Source of the DNA: JAAYCT01 sp964499575
GTDB lineage: Bacteria; Bacillota; Clostridia; Saccharofermentanales; Saccharofermentanaceae
DNA length: 20,878 nucleotides
Assembly: GCA_964499575.1 (NCBI GenBank)
Contig: CAZCLK010000025.1
Location: 1-20,878, forward strand
Direction: 5' to 3'
In this document: piece by piece, positions 1-8,351 of the stretch
Layout: the number at the start of each line of letters is the position of its first letter
How positions within the stretch are numbered: position 1 is the stretch's first letter
Made by a program: the position numbers and the translations under genes
The notes under the pieces: model-generated
The model's database searches: none
The model's input: the letters and a program-made list of their open reading frames with translations, nothing else
What the model was told of the DNA's origin: nothing

Positions 1-68
1 GTTGCAACTAACACATTACCACCAGAGGGGCGCCCTTTTATTATGCGTGGCTGCCTCTAAGAGGTCCT

Positions 69-1181
69 ATGAACATACCATTTCTGGATCTAGTAACCCC
101 GCATGTTGAGTTAGAAGAAGAACTTATCGCCGTAGTCCGCAACGCCCTCCGCACCGCCCACTTCATCGGCGGCCCCGAGGTAGAAGGTTTCGAGAAGGAG
201 TGGGCCGCCTACTGCAACACCGACTACGCCATCGGCGTCGGCAGCGGCACGGACGCCCTCCGCTTCGCCCTGATCGCCGCCGGCATCGGCAAAGGCGACA
301 CCGTCGTCACGGTCCCAAATACGTTTATCGCCACGACCGAAGCCATCTCCCAGGCGGGCGCCGAAATCGCCTTCGTCGACATCGACGAGCGCACCTACAA
401 CATGGATCCGGCAAAGCTCAAGGTTTATCTCGAGACGCACCTGAAGCCGAAGGCGGTCGTTCCGGTCCATCTCTACGGCCAGATGTGCGACATGGACGCC
501 ATCCTGGACCTGGCGGAGCAGTACAATTTGATAGTTATCGAGGACGCCTGCCAGGCCCACGGTGCGGAGTATTTCTCCAAGAAGCATAACAAGTGGTTTA
601 AAGCCGGATCGATGGGAAAAGCCGCCGCCTTCAGCTTCTATCCCGGCAAGAACCTCGGCGCTTGCGGCGAGGCCGGAGCGGTCACAACAAACGATCTCGA
701 GATCGCAAAGAAGGTGAAGATGCTGCGGGATCACGGCCAATCCAAAAAGTACTACCACGACATTGAGGGCTACAACGGTCGCCTGGATGCCATTCAGGCC
801 GGGTTCTTGAGGGTAAAGTTGCACCATTTGGATGACTGGAAGCAGAGGCGGCGCGAAGCTGCCCACCGGTACAATGAATTGCTTCCAGAAATGCTCACTC
901 CGTACGAGCCCGATTGGTCCCGCGCTGTTTATCATCTTTACATAGTAAGAGTTGCGCGGAGAGACGCTCTTCAGAAGCGTTTGAGCGATGCGGGTATCGG
1001 CACGGCGCTGCACTATCCGGTACCTCTGCATCTTCAGAACGCCTATCCATCAGAATCCGGTTCATTTCCTATAACCGAGAAAGCCGCTGCCGAAATCATT
1101 TCCCTGCCGATGTTTCCGCAGTTGAACTCCGAATCCCAGACACGCATCGCTAATATAATCAACGGCTTTGCCAACAGTTGA
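69..1181 (+). CDS. DegT/DnrJ/EryC1/StrS-family PLP-dependent sugar aminotransferase
   Basis: This 370-residue protein has the full length of the DegT/DnrJ/EryC1/StrS family. These cytoplasmic PLP enzymes aminate nucleotide-linked keto-sugars to make amino sugars for surface polysaccharides and glycans. Visible family marks in order: the N-terminal IPFLDL segment; the cofactor-binding GVGSGTDALRFAL stretch at about residues 57-69; VIEDACQAHGA near 155-165; SFYPGKNLGACGEAGAV near 191-207, where the Lys of PGKNLG is the expected PLP Schiff-base lysine; and the KMLRDHGQ motif. The ATG at 69 follows AAGAGG at 59-64. An intrinsic terminator lies about 180 bp after the stop, so this gene probably ends a transcript that begins upstream of the window. 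The 5' half is much richer in GC-ending codons than the 3' half. The exact sugar substrate cannot be read from the sequence. Confidence 0.93.
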   Translation: MNIPFLDLVTPHVELEEELIAVVRNALRTAHFIGGPEVEGFEKEWAAYCNTDYAIGVGSGTDALRFALIAAGIGKGDTVVTVPNTFIATTEAISQAGAEIAFVDIDERTYNMDPAKLKVYLETHLKPKAVVPVHLYGQMCDMDAILDLAEQYNLIVIEDACQAHGAEYFSKKHNKWFKAGSMGKAAAFSFYPGKNLGACGEAGAVTTNDLEIAKKVKMLRDHGQSKKYYHDIEGYNGRLDAIQAGFLRVKLHHLDDWKQRRREAAHRYNELLPEMLTPYEPDWSRAVYHLYIVRVARRDALQKRLSDAGIGTALHYPVPLHLQNAYPSESGSFPITEKAAAEIISLPMFPQLNSESQTRIANIINGFANS

Positions 1182-1560
1182 TTCATGTTGCCACTCCCGC
1201 AAACGGCGATTGTCCGGGATATGCGTTACGGCACATACGCTCCTCCGGCATAGGTTACATTGTCATAGAAGGCATTCCGCTACAGTTAAGCAATTGTCAG
1301 ATTGCAGCCGTGGCGGACGCAAGAATAGTGGGCGATTTGCCTCTCCCACATGAGAACACATGGATTCCCGGAGATGGTTCGCCGCCATTGTGACCCCCGG
1401 GAATCTTTTTTTACCGACCAACTTCATTCACAAACGCACTCTGACGGCCATGATTCCAACAAGTCTCCAGAGAAGGGCGCTTTCTGAAGACCGATGAGGC
1501 GAGTCATCTACAGCCAGAAAAGAGGGCTCCATAAACCACCTAGTACGTTTTTATTACCAG
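1182..1560. other. intergenic stretch with a terminator, no convincing gene
   Basis: The 379 bases between the aminotransferase and the deacetylase contain the terminator at 1363-1412. A 71-codon open frame (1178-1393, TTG start) begins over the aminotransferase stop and ends inside the terminator stem. It matches no family I recognise and has no ribosome site. The part after the terminator must hold the promoter of the next operon, but I see no well-spaced -35/-10 pair. Confidence 0.5.
1363..1412 (+). terminator. Rho-independent terminator after the aminotransferase gene
   Basis: GATTCCCGG (1363-1371) and CCGGGAATC (1397-1405) are perfect 9-bp complementary arms followed at once by seven T residues (1406-1412). 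The 25-base loop contains a small ATGG/CCAT sub-stem, so the fold is long but strong. It separates the aminotransferase transcript from the 1561-9107 gene group. Confidence 0.85.
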
Positions 1561-2526
1561 TTGAAACCCCTGCTTCCGCGATCACTACAGATTTGGCTGC
1601 GGCAGTATCGGGCCAAAAGGCTTCGGTTGATGCACTCAAATGTTTGGCCGATCGACAAGCAAGCCTCGATCAAGCCAAGAGACTGGAACACATGGCCGGG
1701 TGACAAGCAGTTTGCCCTTGTACTCACTCATGACGTGGAAACTGCTCTGGGATGTGCTCGTTGTTTGGACCTGATGCAGATTGAAAAGGGTCTGGGTTTC
1801 CGCTCGGCCTTTTACTTTTTGGCAGAAAGCTATTCCGTTCCCCGAACCATTCGTGAGGCTTTATCCGACAACGGTTTCGAGATTGGGCTGCATGGAATAA
1901 ATCACGATGTGTCTCCATTCTACTCAAAGCCCAATTTCCGCAAGAACGCGAAACGGATAAATCGCTATATTCATGCGTGGAACGTGGCAGGATTTCGCGC
2001 CCCATCCATGCACAGCAACCTGCAATGGATGCACGATCTCGACATCGAATACGATGCTTCCACTTTTGACGTGGACCCGTTTGAGCCGCAGCCGGACGGG
2101 ATGCGGACGATTTTCCCTTTCTGGGTTTCGGGTGGCGATAGCGATACAGGGTATGTGGAACTTCCCTATACCCTGCCCCAGGACTTTACTCTTTTCGTCA
2201 TTCTGCGGGAGCAGTCAATCGACCTGTGGAAACTTAAGCTCGACTGGCTCGCGGATAACGGAGGGATGGCGCTCATCATTACGCACTCTGATTATATGGG
2301 TTTTACAGAGTCAAGGCGCCGACGCGAAGAATACCCGGTCGCGTACTATCGGCAGTTCCTTGAATATGTCAAAAACAGGTACTGCGACAAATATTGGCAT
2401 GCACTGCCAAGAGAGATGGCGGCTTTCTGGAAAGCCCGATATTCAAAGGCTTGGCAGGGGAATTCAAAAGAAACCCTGAATGCAATACCTCGCTGTATGC
2501 ATAGCGATACTTCCCGCATGTTTTGA
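1561..2526 (+). CDS. NodB-type polysaccharide deacetylase (CE4 fold)
   Basis: The 321-residue product has the carbohydrate esterase 4 / NodB signature. These enzymes remove N- or O-acetyl groups from polysaccharides or their lipid-linked precursors using a metal bound by one Asp and two His. Here LTHDVE gives the catalytic-base and metal Asp at residue 58, and HGINH gives the metal His pair at 111 and 115. GFRAPS is motif 3, and LIITHSDYM near 240 carries the motif-5 His. The segment from VWPID to WPGDKQFALVLTHDV resembles deacetylases typical of exopolysaccharide and exosortase-associated loci. No signal peptide is visible, so cytoplasmic action is likely. The TTG at 1561 is the first start codon after the in-frame stop at 1495; the ATG at 1630 is the alternative. 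The next gene starts 50 bp downstream. Confidence 0.88.
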   Translation: MKPLLPRSLQIWLRQYRAKRLRLMHSNVWPIDKQASIKPRDWNTWPGDKQFALVLTHDVETALGCARCLDLMQIEKGLGFRSAFYFLAESYSVPRTIREALSDNGFEIGLHGINHDVSPFYSKPNFRKNAKRINRYIHAWNVAGFRAPSMHSNLQWMHDLDIEYDASTFDVDPFEPQPDGMRTIFPFWVSGGDSDTGYVELPYTLPQDFTLFVILREQSIDLWKLKLDWLADNGGMALIITHSDYMGFTESRRRREEYPVAYYRQFLEYVKNRYCDKYWHALPREMAAFWKARYSKAWQGNSKETLNAIPRCMHSDTSRMF

Positions 2527-2576
2527 GGGAATAGCCGCGGAAAACAGGGGCTAAAGTAATCCCCATAGGAGACACC

Positions 2577-3893
2577 TTGAAGATCAGCATATTTGGGCTT
2601 GGATACGTCGGAGCCGTGAGTTCGGCCTGTTTTGGCCAGTTGGGACATCAGGTTATTGGTGTGGACTCCGACAGGGCAAAAGTGGATTTGATTAATCAAG
2701 GAAAGTCTCCGATTATTGAAAGAAACCTGGATAGCATCATCTTTGAACAACACCGCCTGGGAAGGATCGCGGCGACGGACAAAGCGACTGATGCCGTAAA
2801 GGCCACCGAGCTCTCCCTTATCTGCGTGGGGACGCCTTCCACCGCAAATGGCCATCTGGATCTTAGCTCCATATACAAAGTAGCGGAAGAAATCGGTGCG
2901 GGAATTGGAGGGAAACCCGGTTTTCACACCGTTGCCATAAGATCCACTGTTCTGCCCGGCACAAACGATCAAGTCGCAGAACTGATAACGGGGACATCAG
3001 GCAAGGTCAACGGCAAAGACTTCTCCATTGTATCCAACCCGGAGTTCCTGAGAGAGGGGAGCGCAGTCAAAGACTTTTATTCGGCCCCGTTCACGCTTAT
3101 AGGAGCCAGGTACAACGATCGAGGTGAAGAGGTTGTAAAGAGAGCTTATGAGGGCATCCAGTCGCCCGTCAAGGTTGTCGACATCAAAGTCGCTGAGACC
3201 ATTAAGTACGTAAACAATGCCTTTCATGCACTGAAAATAACCTTTGCCAACGAAATTGGGAACATATGCAAGAGCATGGGCATTGATTCACACGCCCTCA
3301 TGGAGATTTTCTGCCTTGATCACAAATTGAACCTTTCCCCCTATTATCTGAAGCCCGGATTTGCCTATGGCGGCTCATGCCTTCCCAAGGATCTCAAAGG
3401 GTTAGTGACCATGGCCCACGATGCATACCTGGACTGTCCGGTGATACGTGCAATTGAAGGCAGCAACGAGTCCCAGAAAAGGCTGGTCCTCGACAAAATC
3501 GTTTCTTTCGGAAAAAGGAAAATTGGTTTTCTCGGCTTGACCTTCAAGGCAGAAACAGACGACCTGCGCAACAGCCCGATAGTAGATGTGATCGAACACT
3601 TGATCGGCAAGGGATTTGAGGTGGCAATTTTTGACCAAAACGTCCACCTGTCGAAGCTGATCGGAGCAAATAAGAAGTTCATTCTGGAAAGGATCCCTCT
3701 CATCTCGCAGTTTATCAAAGAAGACATGGAGGAATTGGTAAAGAACTCAGAGGTAATTGTCGTCGTTAACAATGAACCTGATTTTTCCGCGCTATTGAGC
3801 CGGGTCCCGCCCGACAAATTCATTTATGACCTCGTCAATGTAGATTACGAAGGCAGGGTTAACTCCACAAACTACGAGGGCATTTCGTGGTAA
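2577..3893 (+). CDS. algD: GDP-mannose 6-dehydrogenase, AlgD type (UDPGDH/MDH superfamily)
   Basis: This is a 438-residue NAD-dependent nucleotide-sugar 6-dehydrogenase. It carries the N-terminal dinucleotide fold GLGYVG at residues 7-12 with the GVDSD acidic turn, and the catalytic GGSCLPKD with Cys at residue 268. A Lys at 210 lies in IKYVNNAFHALKITFANE. The CLDHKLNLSPYYLKPGFAYGG run and FHALK(I/V)TFANEIGN are marks of the AlgD branch rather than the UDP-glucose branch, and Cys268 matches the AlgD active-site number. The product would be GDP-mannuronic acid, the alginate precursor, or a related GDP-uronate. The TTG start at 2577 is chosen because AGGAG (2567-2571) sits five bases before it and MKISIFGLGYVG is the normal beginning. 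The next gene overlaps its end by seven bases. UDP-glucose 6-dehydrogenase is the less likely alternative. Confidence 0.88.
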   Translation: MKISIFGLGYVGAVSSACFGQLGHQVIGVDSDRAKVDLINQGKSPIIERNLDSIIFEQHRLGRIAATDKATDAVKATELSLICVGTPSTANGHLDLSSIYKVAEEIGAGIGGKPGFHTVAIRSTVLPGTNDQVAELITGTSGKVNGKDFSIVSNPEFLREGSAVKDFYSAPFTLIGARYNDRGEEVVKRAYEGIQSPVKVVDIKVAETIKYVNNAFHALKITFANEIGNICKSMGIDSHALMEIFCLDHKLNLSPYYLKPGFAYGGSCLPKDLKGLVTMAHDAYLDCPVIRAIEGSNESQKRLVLDKIVSFGKRKIGFLGLTFKAETDDLRNSPIVDVIEHLIGKGFEVAIFDQNVHLSKLIGANKKFILERIPLISQFIKEDMEELVKNSEVIVVVNNEPDFSALLSRVPPDKFIYDLVNVDYEGRVNSTNYEGISW

Positions 3894-5077
3894 AAAGGCA
3901 CGTTCTCTTCATTATTGAAAACCAGTCCGTTCCCTATGATGTAAGGGTGTGGTCCGAGGCCCTCGCCATGAAAGACGCGGGCTACCCCGTATCGGTAATA
4001 TGCCCGTCGAATTCCCGCGGAACTGAAAGGCATGAAGTTCTGGACGGCATCGAGATTCACAGGCATCCCATGCCGGTGGAGGCGAATTCGAGAGCCAATT
4101 ATTTGCGGGAATACTCTAATGCTCTTTTTTGGGAACTTTTGCTTTCTCTGAAGCTCATGGTGAAAAAGCCCTTTCATATAATACATGCCGGCAATCCTCC
4201 GGATCACGTATTCCTGCTGGCGCTTTTTTACCGGATATTCGGAGTAAAATACATTTTTGATCACCATGACATCATGCCGGAAACATATATCGCCAAATTC
4301 GGCAAAAAGGATTTTCTTCATAAAGCCCTGCTTTTCATTGAGAAGTTGACTTTTAAAACAGCCGATGTTGTCGTATCGACCAATGAGAGCTATAGGCGAA
4401 TAGCCATTGAAAGGGGAGGTAAGAATCCGGACGAGGTATTTGTCGTGAGGAATGGTCCGGATTTGTCCCGGGTGATATTCAAAAGCCCCAATGAGAGCCT
4501 AAAGGAGGGATTTGAGTACCTCGTAGCCTACCTGGGAACGATGAACAAGCAGGAGGGAATCGATAATCTTCTCGAGTCAGTAAGGCACATTGTTTATTCC
4601 AGGAATATTACCAATATAAAATTTGTGCTCATCGGTACAGGGTCGGAATGGAACAATTTAGTTGCCCTCTCCAAAGAAATGAAAATCGAGAGATATGTAA
4701 GGTTCACGGGATTCATACCGTACGATACGCTCTATGAGATACTTGCCACGGCCGATATTTGCGTAAATCCTGAGCTAAGCAATGAATTCACCGACAAATC
4801 GACGATGATCAAGATAATGGATTATATGGCCTTCGGAAAGCCTATCGTGATGTACCACACTCGCGAAGGCAAGGTAACCGCCGGAGAATCGGCTGTTTAT
4901 GTCGAAAACAGCAGCCCGGCCGAGTTTGCAGATGAATTGTTGGATTTGCTGTCTAACAAGGCAAAGAGAGAGTGGATGGGCCGCATCGCCAGGGCGCGAA
5001 TCGAACAAGAGCTAAACTGGGAGATGCAAAAGGCCAACCTGCTCAGGGCGTATAGGTATCTTGAGACGAATCGCTGA
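3887..5077 (+). CDS. Family 4 glycosyltransferase (GT-B fold)
   Basis: The 396-residue product is a full-length GT-B retaining glycosyltransferase. The N-terminal acceptor domain begins HVLFIIENQSVPYDVRVW, the DxRVW-type opening common in this family. The linker carries VVSTNES followed by VRNGPD. The C-terminal nucleotide-sugar domain has LAYLG-like VAYLGTMNKQEG, then FVLIGTGSEW, VRFTGFIPYDTLYEIL and a variant of the E-x7-E motif ending IMDYMAFGKPIVMY, with Asp where the second Glu is usual. It should add one sugar to a growing polysaccharide repeat unit at the cytoplasmic face. The GTG start at 3887 overlaps the dehydrogenase stop codon region by seven bases, indicating translational coupling. 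Donor and linkage cannot be told. Confidence 0.9.
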   Translation: MVKRHVLFIIENQSVPYDVRVWSEALAMKDAGYPVSVICPSNSRGTERHEVLDGIEIHRHPMPVEANSRANYLREYSNALFWELLLSLKLMVKKPFHIIHAGNPPDHVFLLALFYRIFGVKYIFDHHDIMPETYIAKFGKKDFLHKALLFIEKLTFKTADVVVSTNESYRRIAIERGGKNPDEVFVVRNGPDLSRVIFKSPNESLKEGFEYLVAYLGTMNKQEGIDNLLESVRHIVYSRNITNIKFVLIGTGSEWNNLVALSKEMKIERYVRFTGFIPYDTLYEILATADICVNPELSNEFTDKSTMIKIMDYMAFGKPIVMYHTREGKVTAGESAVYVENSSPAEFADELLDLLSNKAKREWMGRIARARIEQELNWEMQKANLLRAYRYLETNR

Positions 5078-5134
5078 TTGGGGCAAAGCAGGGCGGATGA
5101 GTCATCTCACAATAACCTTCTGAGAGAGGCGCTG

Positions 5135-6013
5135 ATGGTTCCTGCGTATGTTCTGGTCACTCCCGCGCGTAACGAAGAAGCTTACATAGATAAGACCCTA
5201 CAATCGATGGTGTCACAGACGGTGCCACCCCTTAAATGGATTATTGTAAGCGATGGATCCACAGACCGCACGGATGAGATTGTGAGGAGGTATAAGAGCG
5301 CGTGCTCCTGGATAGAGCTTTTGCGGATGCCTGAGCACAACGACCGCCATTTTGCCGCAAAGGTTCATGCGTTTAACAAAGGGTATGCAAGGGTAAAGGA
5401 TCTCAGCTATGCGATCATTGGAAGTCTTGATGCCGACCTTTCCTTCGACAAGGACTACATGCCGTATCTCCTGATGAAATTTGCGGAGCAGCCGGAGCTT
5501 GGCGTCGCCGGGACACCATTTGTAGAAGACAGCGCTGGAGGCTACGATTACCGGTTCACGAATATCGAGCACGTCTCGGGAGCATGCCAGTTATTTCGGC
5601 GAGCATGTTTCGAAGCCATCGGTGGGTACAAGGCGATTAGGGAGGGAGGAATCGACTGGGTCGCCGTCACGACAGCACGGATGTACGGCTGGAAAACCAG
5701 GACTTTCACCGATAAGACAATTTTTCATCATAGGAAAATGGGCACGGGAACTGCGCGCCTTCTAAACTCGAAATTCAAACTCGGTCAAAAAGACTATTTT
5801 CTTGGCAACCATCCCTTTTGGGAACTGCTGAGAGCTGGCTATCAAATGGCAAAAGGAACGCCTCGACTTATCGGCGGAGCCACGCTTTTGGCCGGCTACC
5901 TTTCGGCTTATCTAAAAAGACCTGAGCGGCCGATTTCAGACGACCTGCTTCGGTTTGTTCAAGCAGAGCAGATGGCGCGCCTCAGAAAACGGTATCCCGG
6001 CTATTTCCCGTGA
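5135..6013 (+). CDS. Family 2 glycosyltransferase (GT-A fold)
   Basis: The product of about 292 residues begins MVPAYVLVTPARNEEAYIDKT, the usual GT2 opening. It contains SDGSTDRTDEIV for nucleotide binding and the DxD metal site in GSLDADLSF. GACQLFRR leads to the GGIDW acceptor-side motif. It should transfer a sugar from a nucleotide donor in the cytoplasm. I place the start at ATG 5135 because GAGAGAGG (5122-5129) precedes it and the conserved fold begins just after. A TTG at 5078, directly after the previous stop, would add 19 unconserved residues. There is no obvious membrane helix. Confidence 0.88.
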   Translation: MVPAYVLVTPARNEEAYIDKTLQSMVSQTVPPLKWIIVSDGSTDRTDEIVRRYKSACSWIELLRMPEHNDRHFAAKVHAFNKGYARVKDLSYAIIGSLDADLSFDKDYMPYLLMKFAEQPELGVAGTPFVEDSAGGYDYRFTNIEHVSGACQLFRRACFEAIGGYKAIREGGIDWVAVTTARMYGWKTRTFTDKTIFHHRKMGTGTARLLNSKFKLGQKDYFLGNHPFWELLRAGYQMAKGTPRLIGGATLLAGYLSAYLKRPERPISDDLLRFVQAEQMARLRKRYPGYFP

Positions 6014-6083
6014 AATAGTCGACAAACCAACAGTGTCCAAGGTTTTTCGGCATTGGGCGAGCGATAAAAGGAACTACCAAAGA

Positions 6084-7268
6084 ATGAGCGAGATCTCAGA
6101 CAAGATAAGGGATAGCGCTGCGAGGGTTGAGAAATGGATCGAGGATCATAACTACAAAGGGTACGAGCCCTTTGATGGTCTTTCCTCTCCCCTGCTACGC
6201 TTCACTTTTGGGAGTGTCCTGGGCGAGAGACTGCTGCAGCAGCTAATTCGGCAGGGTCCAGTAAATTTAAGGCCTTATCTTGGCGTTAAACCCTTAGATA
6301 GCACCAAGGGGAGAGGCTATATCGCGTGGGGCTATACAAAACTGTATGAGTTAACGAAACATGAGCAATACAAGCAAAAAGCTCTAACCTGCCTCGACTG
6401 GCTGGATCAGAACCGCTCTCCCCTCTACAGACATCACAGTTGGGGAAATCACTTTGAATATGCCAGCAGATCAGGACGGATACCCAAACATGAACCGACC
6501 ATCGTCTGGACAAGCCTGATCGGGCATGTCTACCTCGATGCGTATGAGCTTTTCAAGGAAAGACGCCACTTAGACATTATCGAAAGCATACGAAACTGGA
6601 TACTGAGTTTACCCAGGGAAAAGACCGACCGGGGCACCTGTCTGAGCTACGTTGCCTACACGCAGAGTACCATTCATAATTCAAATATGCACGGAGCCGC
6701 GTTTCTTGCCAGGGCAGCAAGGTTAAATAACGATACGGTTGGTTTGCATGAGGCAAGAGAAGCAATGGAATACAGTTGCTCAAGGCAATTGGAAAATGGA
6801 GCCTGGTACTATGGGGAAGATCCTAAATACCACTGGGTAGACAATTTCCACACAGGATACAACCTTGACAGTCTGAAACGGTACATTGCTGCTACCGAAG
6901 ATGGGCACCACAAAGATAAACTATTATCCGGATATCGTTTTTTTAGAAACCACTTCCTTGATGAAAGTGGCAGGCCCAAGTACTATCACAACAGAGCGTA
7001 CCCCATAGATATCCAGTGTGCTTCACAGGCAATCGAGACGCTCACCGAATTTTCGGATATGGACAAAGGGGCGCTCCCCCTGGCTTGCAAGGTGGCAGAA
7101 TGGACGATAGACAATATGCAAGACCATGATGGCCATTTCTACTATCGAATATATCCTTCCGGGATTAAGGCAAAAGCCCCCATGATTCACTGGGGACAGG
7201 CAACGATGTACAAAGCTCTGAGTTATTTGCTTTTAAAGTCATCATCGTACTATTCCAAAGCGCTATAA
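6084..7268 (+). CDS. Conserved protein with helical-barrel (six-hairpin-like) character, function unknown
   Basis: The product of about 394 residues (from ATG 6084) starts MSEISDKIRDSAARVEKW. It is rich in Trp, Tyr and His and made of repeated helix pairs, with motifs such as GRGYIAWGYTKLYELT, QLENGAWYYG, HWVDNFHTGYNLDSL and PIDIQCASQAIETL. Such spaced aromatic-rich hairpins are the pattern of (alpha/alpha)6 barrels found in six-hairpin glycosidases and some polysaccharide lyases, but I cannot name catalytic residues. No signal peptide is seen, so it is probably cytoplasmic. Its place between two glycosyltransferase genes argues for a role in handling the repeat unit. Similar proteins appear in exopolysaccharide loci and are often poorly or wrongly named. 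An upstream in-frame GTG at 6033 is an alternative start. The open frame reaches back to 5955, but that overlaps the previous gene. Confidence 0.75.
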   Translation: MSEISDKIRDSAARVEKWIEDHNYKGYEPFDGLSSPLLRFTFGSVLGERLLQQLIRQGPVNLRPYLGVKPLDSTKGRGYIAWGYTKLYELTKHEQYKQKALTCLDWLDQNRSPLYRHHSWGNHFEYASRSGRIPKHEPTIVWTSLIGHVYLDAYELFKERRHLDIIESIRNWILSLPREKTDRGTCLSYVAYTQSTIHNSNMHGAAFLARAARLNNDTVGLHEAREAMEYSCSRQLENGAWYYGEDPKYHWVDNFHTGYNLDSLKRYIAATEDGHHKDKLLSGYRFFRNHFLDESGRPKYYHNRAYPIDIQCASQAIETLTEFSDMDKGALPLACKVAEWTIDNMQDHDGHFYYRIYPSGIKAKAPMIHWGQATMYKALSYLLLKSSSYYSKAL

Positions 7269-7434
7269 TTTCACAATAAACTCACCGTTACATCGCCTTG
7301 GCCGAAGTCTACGGCGGAATCTCCGTAATTCCGGTGCCTATCCATACCAATACACGCTTTTCTGTTCCAACAACTGTAATTGCTTTCCGAACTGTTTCGA
7401 GTTTATTAACCCGCGCGCAGCGCGATAGGCGTAC

Positions 7435-8343
7435 GTGAAGCAAATCGACCCTCACATTTCAATCTGTGTCTGCACCTTTAAACGGCCTCATTTATTGGAA
7501 CGTCTGCTGGCCAAGATCGGGACGCAGAATACAGGGGGCCTATTTCGGTATTCCGTTGTTGTAGTGGATAATGATGATCTCGAATCAGGGCGTGCAACGG
7601 TTGCGAGCGCAAGGCAGAAAGCAGAATTTCAAATCAACTATGATGTGGAACCCGAACGGAGCATATCACTGGCCAGGAACAGGACGGTACGCAATGCAAA
7701 GGGCAATCTCATTGCGTTTATCGATGATGACGAATTCCCAAATGATAATTGGCTTTTGAATCACTACAAAACGCTTTTGGAATCGGGCGCTGACGGTGTT
7801 CTAGGCCCAGTGAAACCGCATTTTGACGGAGCGGGTCCGCGCTGGCTGGTTAAAAGTGGATTACTGGAACGAAAAAGCTTAAAGACCGGAGAGGCTATCA
7901 GAGACTCCCGCCACACGCGCACAGGCAACGTTCTGCTCTGGAAAAGGTTATTTGAGGAAGAAGGCGCCTCCTTTGATCCAGCTTACGGCAGAAGTGGTGG
8001 TGGCGATGCCGTTTTCTTTAAACGATTGATGGGAAAAGGGAAACGCTTCGTATGGTCGAATGACGGCATTGTATACGAAACAGTGCCGCCCGAAAGATAC
8101 AAACGAGTGTACTATGTTAAAAGGGCATTCACGAGAGGCATGACCGAAGCCTGGCATTCACCGCTGTTTGGTTACAGCACAGCCAAATCGTTGCTTGCAC
8201 TCCCACTCTACGCTTCTATTTTGCCTTTCACCTATGTTTTTTGCGAACCTGTGTTCATGCGATACCTAGTAAAGATGTGCGACCATTTATCGAAACTCCT
8301 AACTCATTTAGGCATATCTGTAGTTAAAGAACGGCAATACTAA
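7435..8343 (+). CDS. Family 2 glycosyltransferase (second GT2)
   Basis: The 302-residue product starts with ISICVCTFKRPHLLERLL, a typical GT2 N-terminus. It carries VVVDNDDLESG, PERSISLARNRTV and the DxD metal site in FIDDDEFP. GRSGGGDAVFFKRL and ETVPPERY follow at the acceptor side. The C-terminal third has an amphipathic to hydrophobic stretch (LLALPLYASILPFTYVF) that may touch the membrane. The GTG at 7435 is the only reasonable start; the AGG at 7427-7429 is a weak ribosome site. A 166-bp gap separates it from the previous gene and holds a small GC-rich hairpin. The next gene starts eight bases after its stop. Confidence 0.87.
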   Translation: MKQIDPHISICVCTFKRPHLLERLLAKIGTQNTGGLFRYSVVVVDNDDLESGRATVASARQKAEFQINYDVEPERSISLARNRTVRNAKGNLIAFIDDDEFPNDNWLLNHYKTLLESGADGVLGPVKPHFDGAGPRWLVKSGLLERKSLKTGEAIRDSRHTRTGNVLLWKRLFEEEGASFDPAYGRSGGGDAVFFKRLMGKGKRFVWSNDGIVYETVPPERYKRVYYVKRAFTRGMTEAWHSPLFGYSTAKSLLALPLYASILPFTYVFCEPVFMRYLVKMCDHLSKLLTHLGISVVKERQY

Positions 8344-8351
8344 GAACCGGG

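Noticed and set aside
111..1031. Long minus-strand open frame of 306 codons
   Set aside because: It is the mirror of the GC-rich aminotransferase gene; the + strand product has clear family motifs and this one has none.
1178..1393. 71-codon open frame overlapping the aminotransferase stop
   Set aside because: TTG start without a ribosome site, no family pattern, and its stop lies inside the terminator stem; probably chance or a worn remnant.
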